Below, piece after piece: positions 51,130-61,859 of a stretch of 64,000 nucleotides of DNA. Under the pieces are notes generated by a model. That model had not been told where the DNA came from. It did not search any database and saw nothing but the letters and a program-made list of their open reading frames with translations. The DNA comes from Epiperipatus broadwayi (lineage: Eukaryota; Onychophora; Udeonychophora; Euonychophora; Peripatidae): NCBI GenBank assembly GCA_028023455.1, contig JAQFVV010012531.1, positions 1,426,001-1,490,000 of the forward strand. The letters run 5' to 3'. The position numbers were made by a program, and so were the translations under genes. The number at the start of each line of letters is the position of its first letter. Position 1 is the first letter of the stretch.

Positions 51130-52635
51130 ATAAATTACTTCAGCAAATTATTTTAGCCTTACATTTAAAAATGAGTTCTGCATCAAATAATCTGGTCTCA
51201 CTTTTAGTTCTCAGACATCATGAAAGTAATGATAAAATTGCCAATAAATTTTCTTGAGTCTTCTGGCAAAATAGTCTTCATTAAGACAAATGAAACTACT
51301 TTTGCATCATCAAGATAATTTTATCTAATTTTATCGTATTTTACAGGTAATCAGTTTATAGCCAATATAGCTGGACATCCTATAGTGCTAGAAGGTTAAT
51401 TTAGGTGTGAGCAATGAGGATTGATGTGCTGATTATAAAAATAAAAAATAGGATTATAATAAAATGCAACTCTTGTTACTGATGGAGGAAAAATCCTGTT
51501 CTATGGACACGACCCATAGTAAAAAGCAAATGACTCAAAGTTTTAAATCCCTGAAGTTTTGTATCCTAGACAATATTCTTGTCCAGTACATTGTAATGGC
51601 ATCAGTTAAAATAAACTAAGAACATTTTTAATATTTTAGTAGAAGAATGGTAGATATCAAATCAAGTACAAAAAAAATTTTAAAATGTTGCTCAAGAAGA
51701 CATTGATAAGACGGAAATGATGATAAGCTTAGGTTCAAAACGTAGTTTTCAAACCGTCATACTTTCGAGCCGTTAAAGTAAAGCTTCCAATTACTTCACC
51801 TGTGACATAAAAAAAAAAAAAGACTTAGAGCATAAGAAGTAGTATATTTAAATCAGGTCATTTTTTCAGATAGTTAAAGAATTATAAATTAATTACAAGG
51901 ATATCAACATCTCTTAACTGAAAGGTAAATTCCAAAATAATGAAAATTCTATTGATTTTTTTTTGCACAAAATAAATTTTTTATCTAAAAAAAAAAAATC
52001 CCGCAATTACCTGAGTCGATCACGTGAATGTAATGTTTTGATCAAGGCAAAAAAAATCAGTCGAAATATGATAAATCTTTGCTGATGAAGTGAGTTCTAT
52101 CTTTAACGATCGATTCATGTACGAACAAAATAACTCCATAGTGGCATTCAAATTTAAAAGTTTCGAGAATCAATGAACATTTTTACTGTTAAACAGTATT
52201 TGTAATTTTGAATCTCCCCCCGTCCCTTATTTTTATTTACGAGTTGTTAAATAAAAACTAGAATATGACCCCTTTAATTAACTCTTTGCCACTGTTATAC
52301 AATATGTTACATTGCCGTGGGGTTGAATTTCAATATTTTGTCTAATTCTGTTATGACATTGGGGTGTGCTTTAATCAATTATAAAAGCAAATCTATATAA
52401 CTTGCTAATGTGTACGCTGCAGAATTATATATACATAAATTAATTATAATTTTCATCGATTAAAATCTATTTTCTTTCAATAACAAATTATTTCTATCTT
52501 TTTATATACGTTTCATCTTATTCTTTAATTTATAAAAGTATAGAATTTAATGCTATATTTTTATAGACTATTGTAATTAACTTAGGATTATTTATCTTTC
52601 AAATACTTTTTAATGACAATAAAAGATGATAAATA
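51130..52635. other. AT-rich sequence, no gene recognised
   Basis: A fragment at 51858-51885 (TTTTTTCAGATAGTTAAAGA) is a scrap of the GATAGCCAGTCC SINE family. Otherwise nothing supported. Confidence 0.4.
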
Positions 52636-52639
52636 ACGA

Positions 52640-52735
52640 GTGGTATGGTGCTCGGGAGTTCATGTCGGTGTTCAAACTCGATTCACAAATCTTTAGTTTT
52701 TGAAACCGTCGGTCTACTACTGCGCTAAACCACAC
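52640..52735 (-). mobile_element. tRNA-derived SINE, GGTTTGGTGCAGTGGTAGAG family, copy 8
   Basis: Minus strand: GTGTGGTTTAGCGCAGTAGT (A box), AGACCGACGGTTTCAAAAAC, GTGAATCGAGTTTGAACACC (B-box region) and CATGAACTCCCGAGCACC. CpG retention suggests a younger copy. Confidence 0.68.
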
Positions 52736-52739
52736 TGGA

Positions 52740-53685
52740 CTTCCATTGCCTTTTTTTTCTTTAATCCTAGAACTCATTAAAGTTTATAACGTAACTCTAA
52801 AAGTGAGATGTTAAAATACATAGTATTTTCAGCTGATTCAGAAATGGATTCCAAGATTTTCAAGTAATTGAAAGTATTTGAACTGTGTTTATTTAAATAT
52901 ACTGGATTAAATTGCAGGAAATGCTTGAAGAAGATACACTATAAATTTTTTATATAGTTGATTTATAGAATTCTTAAAAGGATGGTAAGCCAACGGCAAA
53001 TTATTATCGATAATAATCAAATATCGTAGTGCTAATCTATTGTCTGGCAAACTCTACTCGCCTTCGAGCAGAATATATATAGTATAGACAATTTTTTTAA
53101 TCTGATCGTCTAACATTGATCAAAGATTGGATAATTCCACCCCATCCCCCACTCCCCACCTCCAAGAAAATAAAAATAAATCTATTTTTAAAATTCGCGC
53201 GAGCATACTCATCACATGAATAAAAAAGGCCCTGATACTAATATAAATTTTCTTTTTAAAAAAAATTAGAATAAACTCCGACAAATAGCTAAATCCACAA
53301 ATCTAGAATAGTAAATTAATTCTCAATACTTGACAAAGCTAACAAACACACAATATCTCTGGATGGATTAATATATAAATCTAATTCGCAATATTTATCA
53401 ATAAACTCACATGCTGGTAAAACATTCAGATTTCTACAAGGCATGTTTACAAACAACCTAGCGAAGATCTCAGCCTTTAAGTATCGTTTTATGTAGGGCA
53501 ACATTCAGGTTTAAAGTTATATAAAATGCATTGCTAATGTCGGCTGACCAAAGTCTGACAGCTGTGTTTAATCAATAGTATACACAAATACCAAAACAGC
53601 ATTCTTGCATTGTTAGTATTTTACATTCTTTTCACTAATAAATTTTATTAAGTAAAAAAAGACTAGCTGCTTAGATCAACTAATT
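52740..53685 (-). other. Putative intron 1 of the Rab-like gene (proximal part)
   Basis: Lies downstream of the exon below on the minus strand. A 62-codon open frame at 53316-53504 has no GTPase motifs. I found no next exon (GVGKT, WDTAGQE, NKxD) here or farther left. Confidence 0.4.
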
Positions 53686-53695
53686 AACAACTTAC

Positions 53696-53738
53696 CTTGA
53701 GCTCCTAAAACTACGATCTTAGCTTCGAGGGACTTCAT
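53696..53738 (-). CDS. First coding exon of a Rab-type small GTPase
   Basis: Minus strand ATG at 53738 opens MKSLEAKIVVLGAQ and one base of the next codon, followed at once by GTAAGT, a consensus splice donor (53690-53695). KIVVLG is the beta-1 strand of Ras-superfamily GTPases and the next residues should be the P-loop G(x)GKT/S; the split codon G|GT would give glycine. Rab proteins are prenylated membrane-traffic switches. The start is the only ATG, preceded by a GC-richer leader with no other ATG in frame. I cannot name the Rab subtype, and the remaining exons were not located, so they lie beyond the left edge or were missed. The short length makes the call moderate, but motif, phase and donor agree. 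Confidence 0.72.
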
Positions 53739-53880
53739 CTTACGATAGCAAACTTCATTTTTTTATTTCCGTAAAACTAAGAAATCTCCTTTTGTCAGCC
53801 ATGTTCATTTATGACATCACGCGGAAGTAGTGAACTTAAGATAGCCGGTAAATAAGGTAAATTCTTCAGGCAAGACTTAT
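53739..53880 (-). promoter_or_regulatory. 5' UTR / core promoter region of the Rab-like gene
   Basis: Directly upstream of the exon: an ATGGC-containing YY1-like site (53798-53804), ATGACATCACG (CRE-like, 53811-53821) and CGCGGAAGTAG (ETS-type, 53820-53830). No TATA box at a suitable distance. This combination suits TATA-less housekeeping promoters. Motif-based inference. Confidence 0.5.
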
Positions 53881-53889
53881 AAAGAAGAA

Positions 53890-55720
53890 AATAGCTACTT
53901 CAGGTAAAGGTAAATGCAACTGTTGGTTAACGCTTGTTAGCGCGATGAAATGTAAACGCATGCAATATCGTATTTCCTCCGATTAAGTGCTTTGAAATCA
54001 GATAGGCCAATATATATAAATATTTGTTAGATTGTATAAATTATAATAGAGTAGTGTCTACTGTTATAGTACTGGATTTTCACCTGCGTTTACTGTCTGA
54101 AAGTAATACATAAGAAGGGAATGAAATAAAGCCATGCACACTTCTCTTAACGCATTAAATTTCTAAATGAATGAAATAAAAAAAAATAGACGGATGGAAG
54201 AAGATAGCGTCCCCGTGTGTTGATTTCTCCAAATATAATTCAAAATCTATATTTAGAAAAACAGAATACTGACAGTACTTACTTAGAAATTCGATATATA
54301 TATAAGTAAAACAGCAACGTGCACTTTCTTGTAAAAAAAAAAACTGAAATTATTTTGTTTAATTTAATGTATCCTCACTTATCTGAAAAGACAGGTCTCA
54401 CATGACTCTCTTCATGTGTTCACTTCTTCAAAAACTTTTATCTTCCTTAAAAACTCTTTCTTAACTTCTTATACCTCTTATTCTTAACAAACTTTTTCAA
54501 GATATCATTTATAATTTATCTGTCTTTAATTTGATCAATAAATAATCTCTATGTTTCTAATATTGCCCTTACAACTTATTTTTTCGCTTTCTTTGAATTT
54601 TTTTTAAAATCGCATAGTATCTGCTCTATATATAACAACTCCCCATTCATTGATTTTGCTAATTTCTTTCTTTGTTCGATCTTCATTATTTTAATTAAAT
54701 TAGTATGTAAGTTAAAAAAGTAAAAGATTAAAATTCTTTAACTAATAGTAGCTAGATATCCATTTACTGACTATTTTCTAGACTGATTATGAGTTGATAT
54801 TTGAAAGAAAAATTATAAGCTTTCTTGGAACTTCTCACATTCAAACCCTGATTATGATCATTGCAAGCTGATGTGCAGCATACTACAATAAAGAATGTTC
54901 AGATAATCTCTGATTTTGAGCGTCACTTGATCAGGGCATTCTTTTGCGTCATTATTTCATCTTAATGTATATATAAATGATCATAACCCTCTTACTTAAG
55001 CAAATCAATAGAATGTCAGCAATCTGATGTCAAGTCAATGCTATAATTAAGATGTAAATGGAAAACCCTTTACTGCCTACTTGTAGTTATATTTTATAGA
55101 TCTTTTATAAGCATGAGCTAAAATGGTGTATTTTATATATAATAATAACCTGTTAGCTGTTGCCACTTATGGTTTAATATATTCGTACAGTTTTTTAAAA
55201 TTGTTTTTAATTAAAAATATACACACATATATATATAATAAAAAAAAAAACATTTGTGTATTTGTAAACTGGGCAGAAATTTTCAAATTTAGATAAAAAA
55301 AAAATTTTTTTCAGGTAGGTAATAAGAAATTCTCAACCCAAGATTTTGTTCATTGATTTCAAATAAATTTTTCAGATAAGTGTGAATTATATTGATCATA
55401 AAGAAAAACATTTAAATATAAAACAATCAATAATCTTCAATGGGGGTCCATAATACATCTATTATTGATTAGCTATATTTCCCATTATTAATTAAAGTTG
55501 ATATTTTAAAAAAAATTGTATATATATATACCTGTTAAACATTACTTTCTTTCAAACAAAGAAATAAAATTGTCTGAAAACAAGAAATAATCTTCAAAAT
55601 GTATTTATGTTGAACCAATTTTATTAGTTGGCTATATTATCAAATCATCTCAGGAATTCTCATCATTCATTGTTCACCTTTCACTCTCAGTATATTGTTA
55701 CAATTTGATCTACAAATATA
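53890..55720. other. AT-rich sequence, no gene recognised
   Basis: On the minus strand around 54430-54680 there are helix-like stretches (LLYIEQILCDFKKNSKKAKK) broken by stops; not assignable. Confidence 0.4.
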
Positions 55721-55727
55721 TGTTGTT

Positions 55728-55826
55728 GTAAAGGTTGGTGGTCAAGAGGTCAGCACAGCTGCCTTACAAGCAGTTGTCCTGGGTTAGTGGGTTCGCTTCC
55801 GGTCCAATGCTATGACACATGAATAT
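55728..55826 (+). mobile_element. tRNA-derived SINE (TGTCAAGCATTGG family), copy 5
   Basis: GGTTGGTGGTCAAGAGGTCA (D arm/A box), GCTGCCTTACAAGCAG (anticodon arm with 7-nt loop CTTACAA), GTCCTGGGTTAGTGGGTTCG and CTTCCGGTCC (long variable arm and T arm), then AATGCTATGACACATGAA. The long variable arm supports a tRNA-Leu/Ser-like ancestor. The start of the acceptor stem is lost. Confidence 0.85.
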
Positions 55827-55829
55827 ATA

Positions 55830-56460
55830 TATATATTGTGTAATATTAATGATGATTTATTATATTATAATGGTCAGACTGATATGTTTCACCTATTTTT
55901 CTCCATTTATTTATATAAATTACACGGCCGTTACCTGGCTTTAAGCATTAAGAAATAAACCAACACAAGTTTATTTGAAACAATATTTTACTTCACAAAA
56001 TAATGATGACAATCACATACAATACTTCCCATTTGTAATGCCAGGCTAGATCGCGGAAAACACAACTTTCTCCCAATGAATGACATAGACCACACAGTCT
56101 TACAATTAAAGAAATTAACAAATTATACAACAATAGTTTGATTACAAATATAATTATTAATTGATATTATATACAGAGCTCACAAAACAAACTCTTAACA
56201 AGCTTTGTAGAATACCTCCAACCTCAGACATTTGTCTTGATTTTTTTGTAATTTTATTAATTTATATACAAATATATCAAATTTATTAAGTGCAAACAGA
56301 TAATATTGTAATACTGTGAAAGCTAAAACCTTCAACAGATACACCTTAAACATGCTTACATGACAGCCAATCAGATGGAATAATGACACCACATGGACCT
56401 CTCAATTCTCAAACACAAGCCAGAACTATTAGAAAAAGATGGGACCCCATCTTAATCTAT
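55830..56460. other. Sequence with possible LTR-related content
   Basis: GC-richer patches (CACGGCCGTTACC near 55922; AGGCTAGATCGCGG near 56043) lie upstream of the LTR-like promoter at 56465 and could be U3 sequence of the same LTR. No ends defined. Confidence 0.3.
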
Positions 56461-56464
56461 GCCT

Positions 56465-56590
56465 CAATTTATATATAAATAAGACAGACTCAAGCATTTT
56501 GAACTAAGAGTGTGAAGCTTAAATACCTTCACATTTAATTCACTAGATACTATATATAAATAAACAATGCGAAATCTTTCGATTTACTAT
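56465..56590 (+). promoter_or_regulatory. LTR-like promoter segment, copy B
   Basis: TATATATAAATAAG (from 56470), GAGTGTGAAGCTTAAATACC and TTCACATTTAATTCAC (hairpin GTGAAG/CTTCAC), AATAAA near 56539, and AATCTTTCGATTTAC at 56573-56587. Homologous in order and spacing to 18080-18212. Confidence 0.52.
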
Positions 56591-56594
56591 GAAG

Positions 56595-58020
56595 CAATAT
56601 TTATTTTTTTTATACAAAGTCCCTTTAATCTATATACATTATTGTCTTATTCTATTCACACAGAAAAACAATTATTACACTTAAATGTCTAAGGTTTCAT
56701 TGCTAAGTTTAATTTTTATTTTTATTTACATTATAATATTTATATTGTTATAAATAATAAAGTACCTCCACTATATAGCAAACTCCAACTTCAATAGGCT
56801 TAAAACACAATTCCATATACATATAAACCCATAAATATAAAACATTGTTTTGACTTACGTTTTCTAGTGCCAACACATACTCTATATGGAATAGATATTA
56901 ATGCTATCTTCATATAACATTAACTATAAGAAGTGGCCTTTCGGTCCTACTCTAAATCAATAAAACATTTTTATATAACAATAACTATGAGGGTGACCTT
57001 TTAGATCCTAACCCTATATAGGGATGGCTCATTTAAAGACCGATTTCTAATTCATTAAAACTATATAGGAATGTATTCTCCCATAAGTATGCAAATATAT
57101 GTAAACTATTTAACAGCGAATAAACAACTGCATGTATATAATATAAATTCATTTACATGAAATCTAATTCTCAATAATAAAATATAGGGTTAACTATGAG
57201 TGAATAGATAATAAATATCATTACATATTTAACTACAATAATTTAAGACTTGAACAAACTGCATTTTACATTTTATCGTTATTCCTTATTCTTTTCTTTT
57301 AAAGTAATAATTTATATAAAATAACATATAATAAAAGAATGATTTTCTTTTTCTCTATCTTTTTAAGACTGATAATTTCTATACATAATATCCGGGTTAC
57401 AAGTGTTAAATATAAACTCAAAGTAATTAAGATAAAGTTTCAAACAATCTTTAAATATAAGACTTACAAAACAAAATAGTTGTTTTATTTCTTCTTTCTG
57501 ATAAATATTAAATAGTTCATATGGGATTATAATATGCTTTCACAAGTTCCATCTCTACTATCTGAAATAAGTCTTATTCTGCATTTTCACTGGGGTTATT
57601 TGAAGTAGTTGAAGTATACCACATTAGATATATAGCTAGTTGTTGGTGTTCCTTTGTCTTATTTCTATTCATTAAACCTATGAAGGTCTAATAAAATTTG
57701 AATGAAGTAATATCCCAGTCTGATTAAATAAAATTAAAAAAAGGTATTATATAAAAACTTAATTCCTTCTTGAATAACTCATTTCAGTTCTTTTTTTTTC
57801 TTTCAAAACAAATTTGCATATCATTTTCATTACTTAAAAGAGGAATAAAAATCATTTAAAAAAAAAAAATGAATAATAGATTGTTTACTTCAATATATAT
57901 ATATATAAACTATTAGTTTATAGTTATCTTAAGCATAGTTTCCTATGAAACATAGATTCAACTTACATTTATTGCAAACACATTCTAAATAAATGAAATG
58001 TCATTTACCATTTTGATAGT
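56595..58020. other. AT-rich sequence with one short direct repeat
   Basis: ATATAACATTAACTATAAGA...GGCCTTTCGGTCCTA at 56913-56955 and ATATAACAATAACTATGAGG...GACCTTTTAGATCCTA at 56975-57011 are a diverged direct repeat. No coding signal. Confidence 0.45.
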
Positions 58021-58023
58021 CAA

Positions 58024-58880
58024 GTATTTACCTTGCTATGACGTCATTATCTTGAAGGCATACTACTCTAATCTTCCGATCTTTAAGATGTTACCTAGTG
58101 ATTTGCGGACAAAGTTAATTGCTAAAATTTGTCCGCATATCACATGGAGATGTTACGTCAAAGATCGCAAGATTTTGGTTTCACTTTTTTAAAAAAAAAA
58201 ATCAAATTTAAAACTTATTACAGTTTTTTTGGTTCCGCTTGAAATGATATTATTTAGCCATCATCTCATTTCACCTACTATGTTCCATCATAGTTAGTAT
58301 ATTTTCCACTAGTACGAATCCTCACAGTCCACGTATATAATCAGAAAAATTTATTTTGATATGTAATAGCTTATATTTACATGTATGTGCGGATATGTGC
58401 ACACATTTAATATATTAATGTATGTATGCATATAATGTATACGCAGTTATAAATTTAAAATGATATAGTTAAATTAAGTTGTGTGAACATTATTATATGT
58501 GTGTAACTACTTACATATATATGCGAGAAAAGACGTAATGCAATAGATATAAAGAAGCATTACAACTCTTAAATTAATAATATAAATTTGAAATATTCTC
58601 AATTAAAAACTTTATTTAAATGCATTGGTGTAAAAATTTCAATTCCTGGGATAGTCTCACACACATACAATAAAATGTTTTACAAACTTAAACTCTTTTT
58701 AAAAAAAAGTTGTGTTTTTAGAAAAAAAAAGTCAAATCTCGCGTGCTGGTCAAAAAATCAAATCTCTCAGAGTAGTCATGTCAGTGTCTTCATTGCCATG
58801 ACAATGTTCATATAATCTTCCAACAACACTTACTGGCAGAAACAATATTGATGGTAATGACATCATAGCAAGGTAAATAC
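58024..58880. mobile_element. Candidate inverted-repeat element with internal hairpin
   Basis: GTATTTACCTTGCTATGACG followed by TCATTA at 58024-58050 returns inverted at 58853-58880 with one or two differences, about 830 bp apart. A strong imperfect palindrome lies inside at 58070-58174 (AATCTTCCGATCTTT... GATTTGCGGACAAA / TTTGTCCGCATATC ...AAAGATCGCAAGATT). No clear target duplication and no transposase; open frames at 57998-58192 and 58588-58815 lack domains. It may be a non-autonomous DNA transposon. Confidence 0.5.
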
Positions 58881-59390
58881 GTGATGATTACAACAGAAAA
58901 TAGAATACACTGGAGAGCTATAATTAAATGGGTGCTGAGGCATTTCAGAAAGAGAAGTTGTCAATTGAAGACATTAAAAGACAACATCATAAAATATCAA
59001 AAAAATAAAAAAATGGATGAACAACTTTTATATGAGGATATATTTGTGGTTTACAGATTGGTTGGTATAGTCATCATAAAACTCATTTCTATAATACTTT
59101 TTTTCTTTCACTCACTTTTTTTTTTTTTTGGAGTTGGAATGGCCATACTGGTTATGAATAGTTATTTATTATTAGTACTAGTAATAGTACCATTATTAGC
59201 TCAGGTATAATATTTAAACCCAGCTAGAGATCAATACATCTATTATTACAAATTTTAACATTCTTATTCTGGGTTTAAATATAATGAATGATGAGATCAT
59301 TGTAAAAGACACTAATTTGTTTATGATGTGAATGATATTCATTAATATTATAAGCTGAGTTTTCACAACATCTCAATATCAGTTTTCTAT
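58881..59390. other. AT-rich sequence, no feature recognised
   Basis: A 109-codon open frame at 58881-59210 ends in a hydrophobic stretch without recognised domain and is not called. Confidence 0.35.
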
Positions 59391-59394
59391 CTGA

Positions 59395-59550
59395 TCATTA
59401 TTAAGAATTGGGTTTGAATCTACTCTGAATATACTTGAACTTGCTTTCAACAGAATTAGGCTTTTTTTCAGATTGCTGACCCATAGGCAACCCATATAAT
59501 CATTCAATATTAGATGAATATCTAATTATTCTTAGTTAGAGCAGTAGTAT
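59395..59550 (+). mobile_element. tRNA-derived SINE, TTTTTCAGATAGCCAGTCC family, copy 5
   Basis: AATTGGGTTTGAATCTACTC (B box), GGCTTTTTTTCAGATTGCTG, ACCCATAGGCAACCC, ATTCAATATTAGATGAATAT. The A box is eroded. Confidence 0.68.
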
Positions 59551-59554
59551 GCAC

Positions 59555-60380
59555 TTGCAACCTCCATACTCGGCCTGAAATTTTACATGACCCATTATAT
59601 GCTGTTACCATACTGTTATAAGCATATAAGTAATAAATGTCATTTCACCACATAAAAAATTATATCTTTATATTATATTTTATTACATATGATTTTATAT
59701 AAGATCTTTGGAAAAAAACTGCATATTAACAAAAAATGTATAGTACTTGGTTTTTAGTAGATATACTTTAGAGAATTTGTACATTCAAGAATGTTGAATC
59801 ACTTATCAATGTTAGGAGGATATTAGCATGAAGAACAAAACTTTGAGAGGGAACAAAAGAAATGTGTGCAATATGAGTGAAGTGCCATTATGATGTGCTG
59901 TTTATACAAAGTGTATAGGGAAATAAAGAAGTGTTTAAACACATAAGTCACCAGACACACAGTAATGAATTGAGAAATTTTCATGTATTTTTTAATAGTG
60001 TTTAGGTTTTTGTTTTTTCAATTAAATTTTTTTTTATCCATCATGAGAATTTCTCAAAATTTTCATGATCCCAGACCATTTTTATGTGTTCCCTTGAGAA
60101 GTTGCAACTCACAGGTTGAACACTACTGAGTTAGAGGATAAAACAAAGAGAGAAAACAATTGCAGCCTTCATCATGCAGAAAATGATGAGCCTAGTAAAT
60201 ATTGCTTTTCTTTTATTATTTTCTATGAAGGACAATTAGCAGATATATGAATCAATATATAGGAAATTATCATGTTCTCACCTCAATTTTTTAATAATTA
60301 TTACTAACATATAATTAAATTTATCATTATTCTTTTTTTATTATTCTCTCTATATTATTTTTATCTTGTTGTCTTTAGTC
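59555..60380. other. AT-rich sequence, no feature recognised
   Basis: No coding or repeat pattern seen. Confidence 0.4.
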
Positions 60381-60579
60381 ACTTGGATTTACACAGGATC
60401 TGGTTATCACGAGTCTCTCTATTGTAACCGGACCCTTACTCATCCGTTCATATAGGGATTGTGAGCTCCGAAACAAACATGATATATCGTAAAGCTTTAT
60501 TTATTTTCCTATATCGATAGTTGTTCCTTATCAACTTAAGGGGGTGCCAGATACGATGATTTAATTTACAATTTAATTT

Positions 60580-60670
60580 CTCGCATCACCTTACGTCATA
60601 TCAAAACGGTTTCGAAGTCTTATCCCCGCCCATAAGCTCAAACTCCCAGCATGGACCAATAAGGGTCACT
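60580..60670. promoter_or_regulatory. Promoter-like motif cluster
   Basis: Within about 75 bp: TTACGTCA (CRE-type, 60592-60599), CCCCGCCC (GC box, about 60625-60632) and GACCAATAAG (CCAAT box, about 60654-60663), in a locally GC-richer block with several CpGs (60400-60700). TGTAACCGG upstream (60423) resembles an LTR start, so an LTR U3 is an alternative to a cellular promoter. No exon recognised next to it. Confidence 0.35.
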
Positions 60671-60679
60671 CAGGGTCGC

Positions 60680-61515
60680 GATGAAATTGTTTCAAGAATA
60701 TCATTTTGGTAAAAGACACAATAATAACCAATAGAGAAGAAGCTTGGTTGATTTACAGATCAATCCAAATATGGGGCCGAGATATTGGCTATTTTGCAAC
60801 TAGTACGAATGTTTGATTTATGCGTCCTTATAAAAAAAAATTAGAAGCTTGTAATATCATCCCCCCATTATCATACAGTCCAATAGAATTATTCATATTA
60901 TCTTTATTGACATTTACTTACACAAATTATTAATAGGCCCTCCCAACTCTTAAACTTATCTTAACTATATAGTAAATAAACATCGTGACTTACGGCACGA
61001 TGAAGTTTAAAGAAATAAACAAAACAAAGATAAAAAAAGACAAATTTAAAAGTAAACATAATTAATTGCGTGAATAAATTTTACTTATAATACTTAAATA
61101 TATTTTTTAATTATAGAGAATGATTTGAGGAATGCTCGACTTGTTTAAATAAAAATGGAATTTATTGAATATAAAAGAAATGAAAACATTAGTTAATAGA
61201 TTTATTTGCACACACATACACGCATTCTTGCATTCGCACAGAAAAGAACATAATATAATATATTTCTTTCTTTTACATTTTGAAGTTAGGTGTGTGTTAT
61301 AATTTCGTTGCGAAAAGAAAACAATAATTCTGATCAAAGTTCATAACAGGAAAAGTTCTAAGATTTAAATATGAGGAATTATATAACGTCTGATATTTTA
61401 TTCTACGAAAGTTGAGGTTAAAATATTAATTCAAATATGAGGGATTATGGATCATTTTATATTTTGATTTTACGAAATGCGAATTTAATTAGTTATGAGA
61501 TTGCCTTTTAAAGTA
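60680..61515. other. AT-rich sequence, no feature recognised
   Basis: No coding or repeat pattern seen. Confidence 0.4.
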
Positions 61516-61550
61516 TAATTAAAGAATGACTGGGAGCATAAAAGAAATAA

Positions 61551-61800
61551 AATGTTTACCTAGGATTTTGCGTAGTCTTCTGCTGCTTCTAATTTGGTGA
61601 GGGGTCGAACCGGTTGGATACTCTTTCCATAATAAGTGATTATTTATTTTATATAAGTTCAGCATAGTATGTTTGGACGATTCTTGTAAGTTAGACGGGA
61701 CAACGTCATTGGATTGATTGGAGTACGATGTTTGGACGACACTGTTGTTGATCACTCGTAGCGGTGGAGATGTTCTGGCGGCGGAGCGTCGATCAATCAC
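61551..61800 (-). other. CpG-containing open frame, possible 5' exon or LTR leader
   Basis: Minus strand open from ATG at 61800: MIDRRSAARTSPPLRVINNS ... EYPTGSTPHQIRSSRRLRKIL, followed by CCTAGGTAAAC, which fits a splice donor. Local CpG density is much higher than elsewhere in the window (GGCGGCGGAGCGTCGATC near 61777). No domain is recognised. It could be a real first exon, an LTR/leader, or chance. Confidence 0.3.
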
Positions 61801-61859
61801 TGAGGGGTTTCTTAGCCCATCATGACGATCGACGCTCTAAAGGTTAATTTCACAGTGGT

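Noticed and set aside
55728-55826. Possible tRNA-Val-like gene (loop CTTACAA)
   Set aside because: Lacks a full acceptor stem and shares the SINE tail; related copies have different anticodon triplets.
58881-59210. 109-codon plus-strand frame with hydrophobic C-terminus
   Set aside because: No family resemblance, homopolymer-derived residues, no promoter or splice context.
61605-61630. Primer-binding-site-like TGGTGAGGGGTCGAACCGG
   Set aside because: Compared with a tRNA 3' end, the T arm and acceptor stem would be too short, and no LTR end sits beside it.
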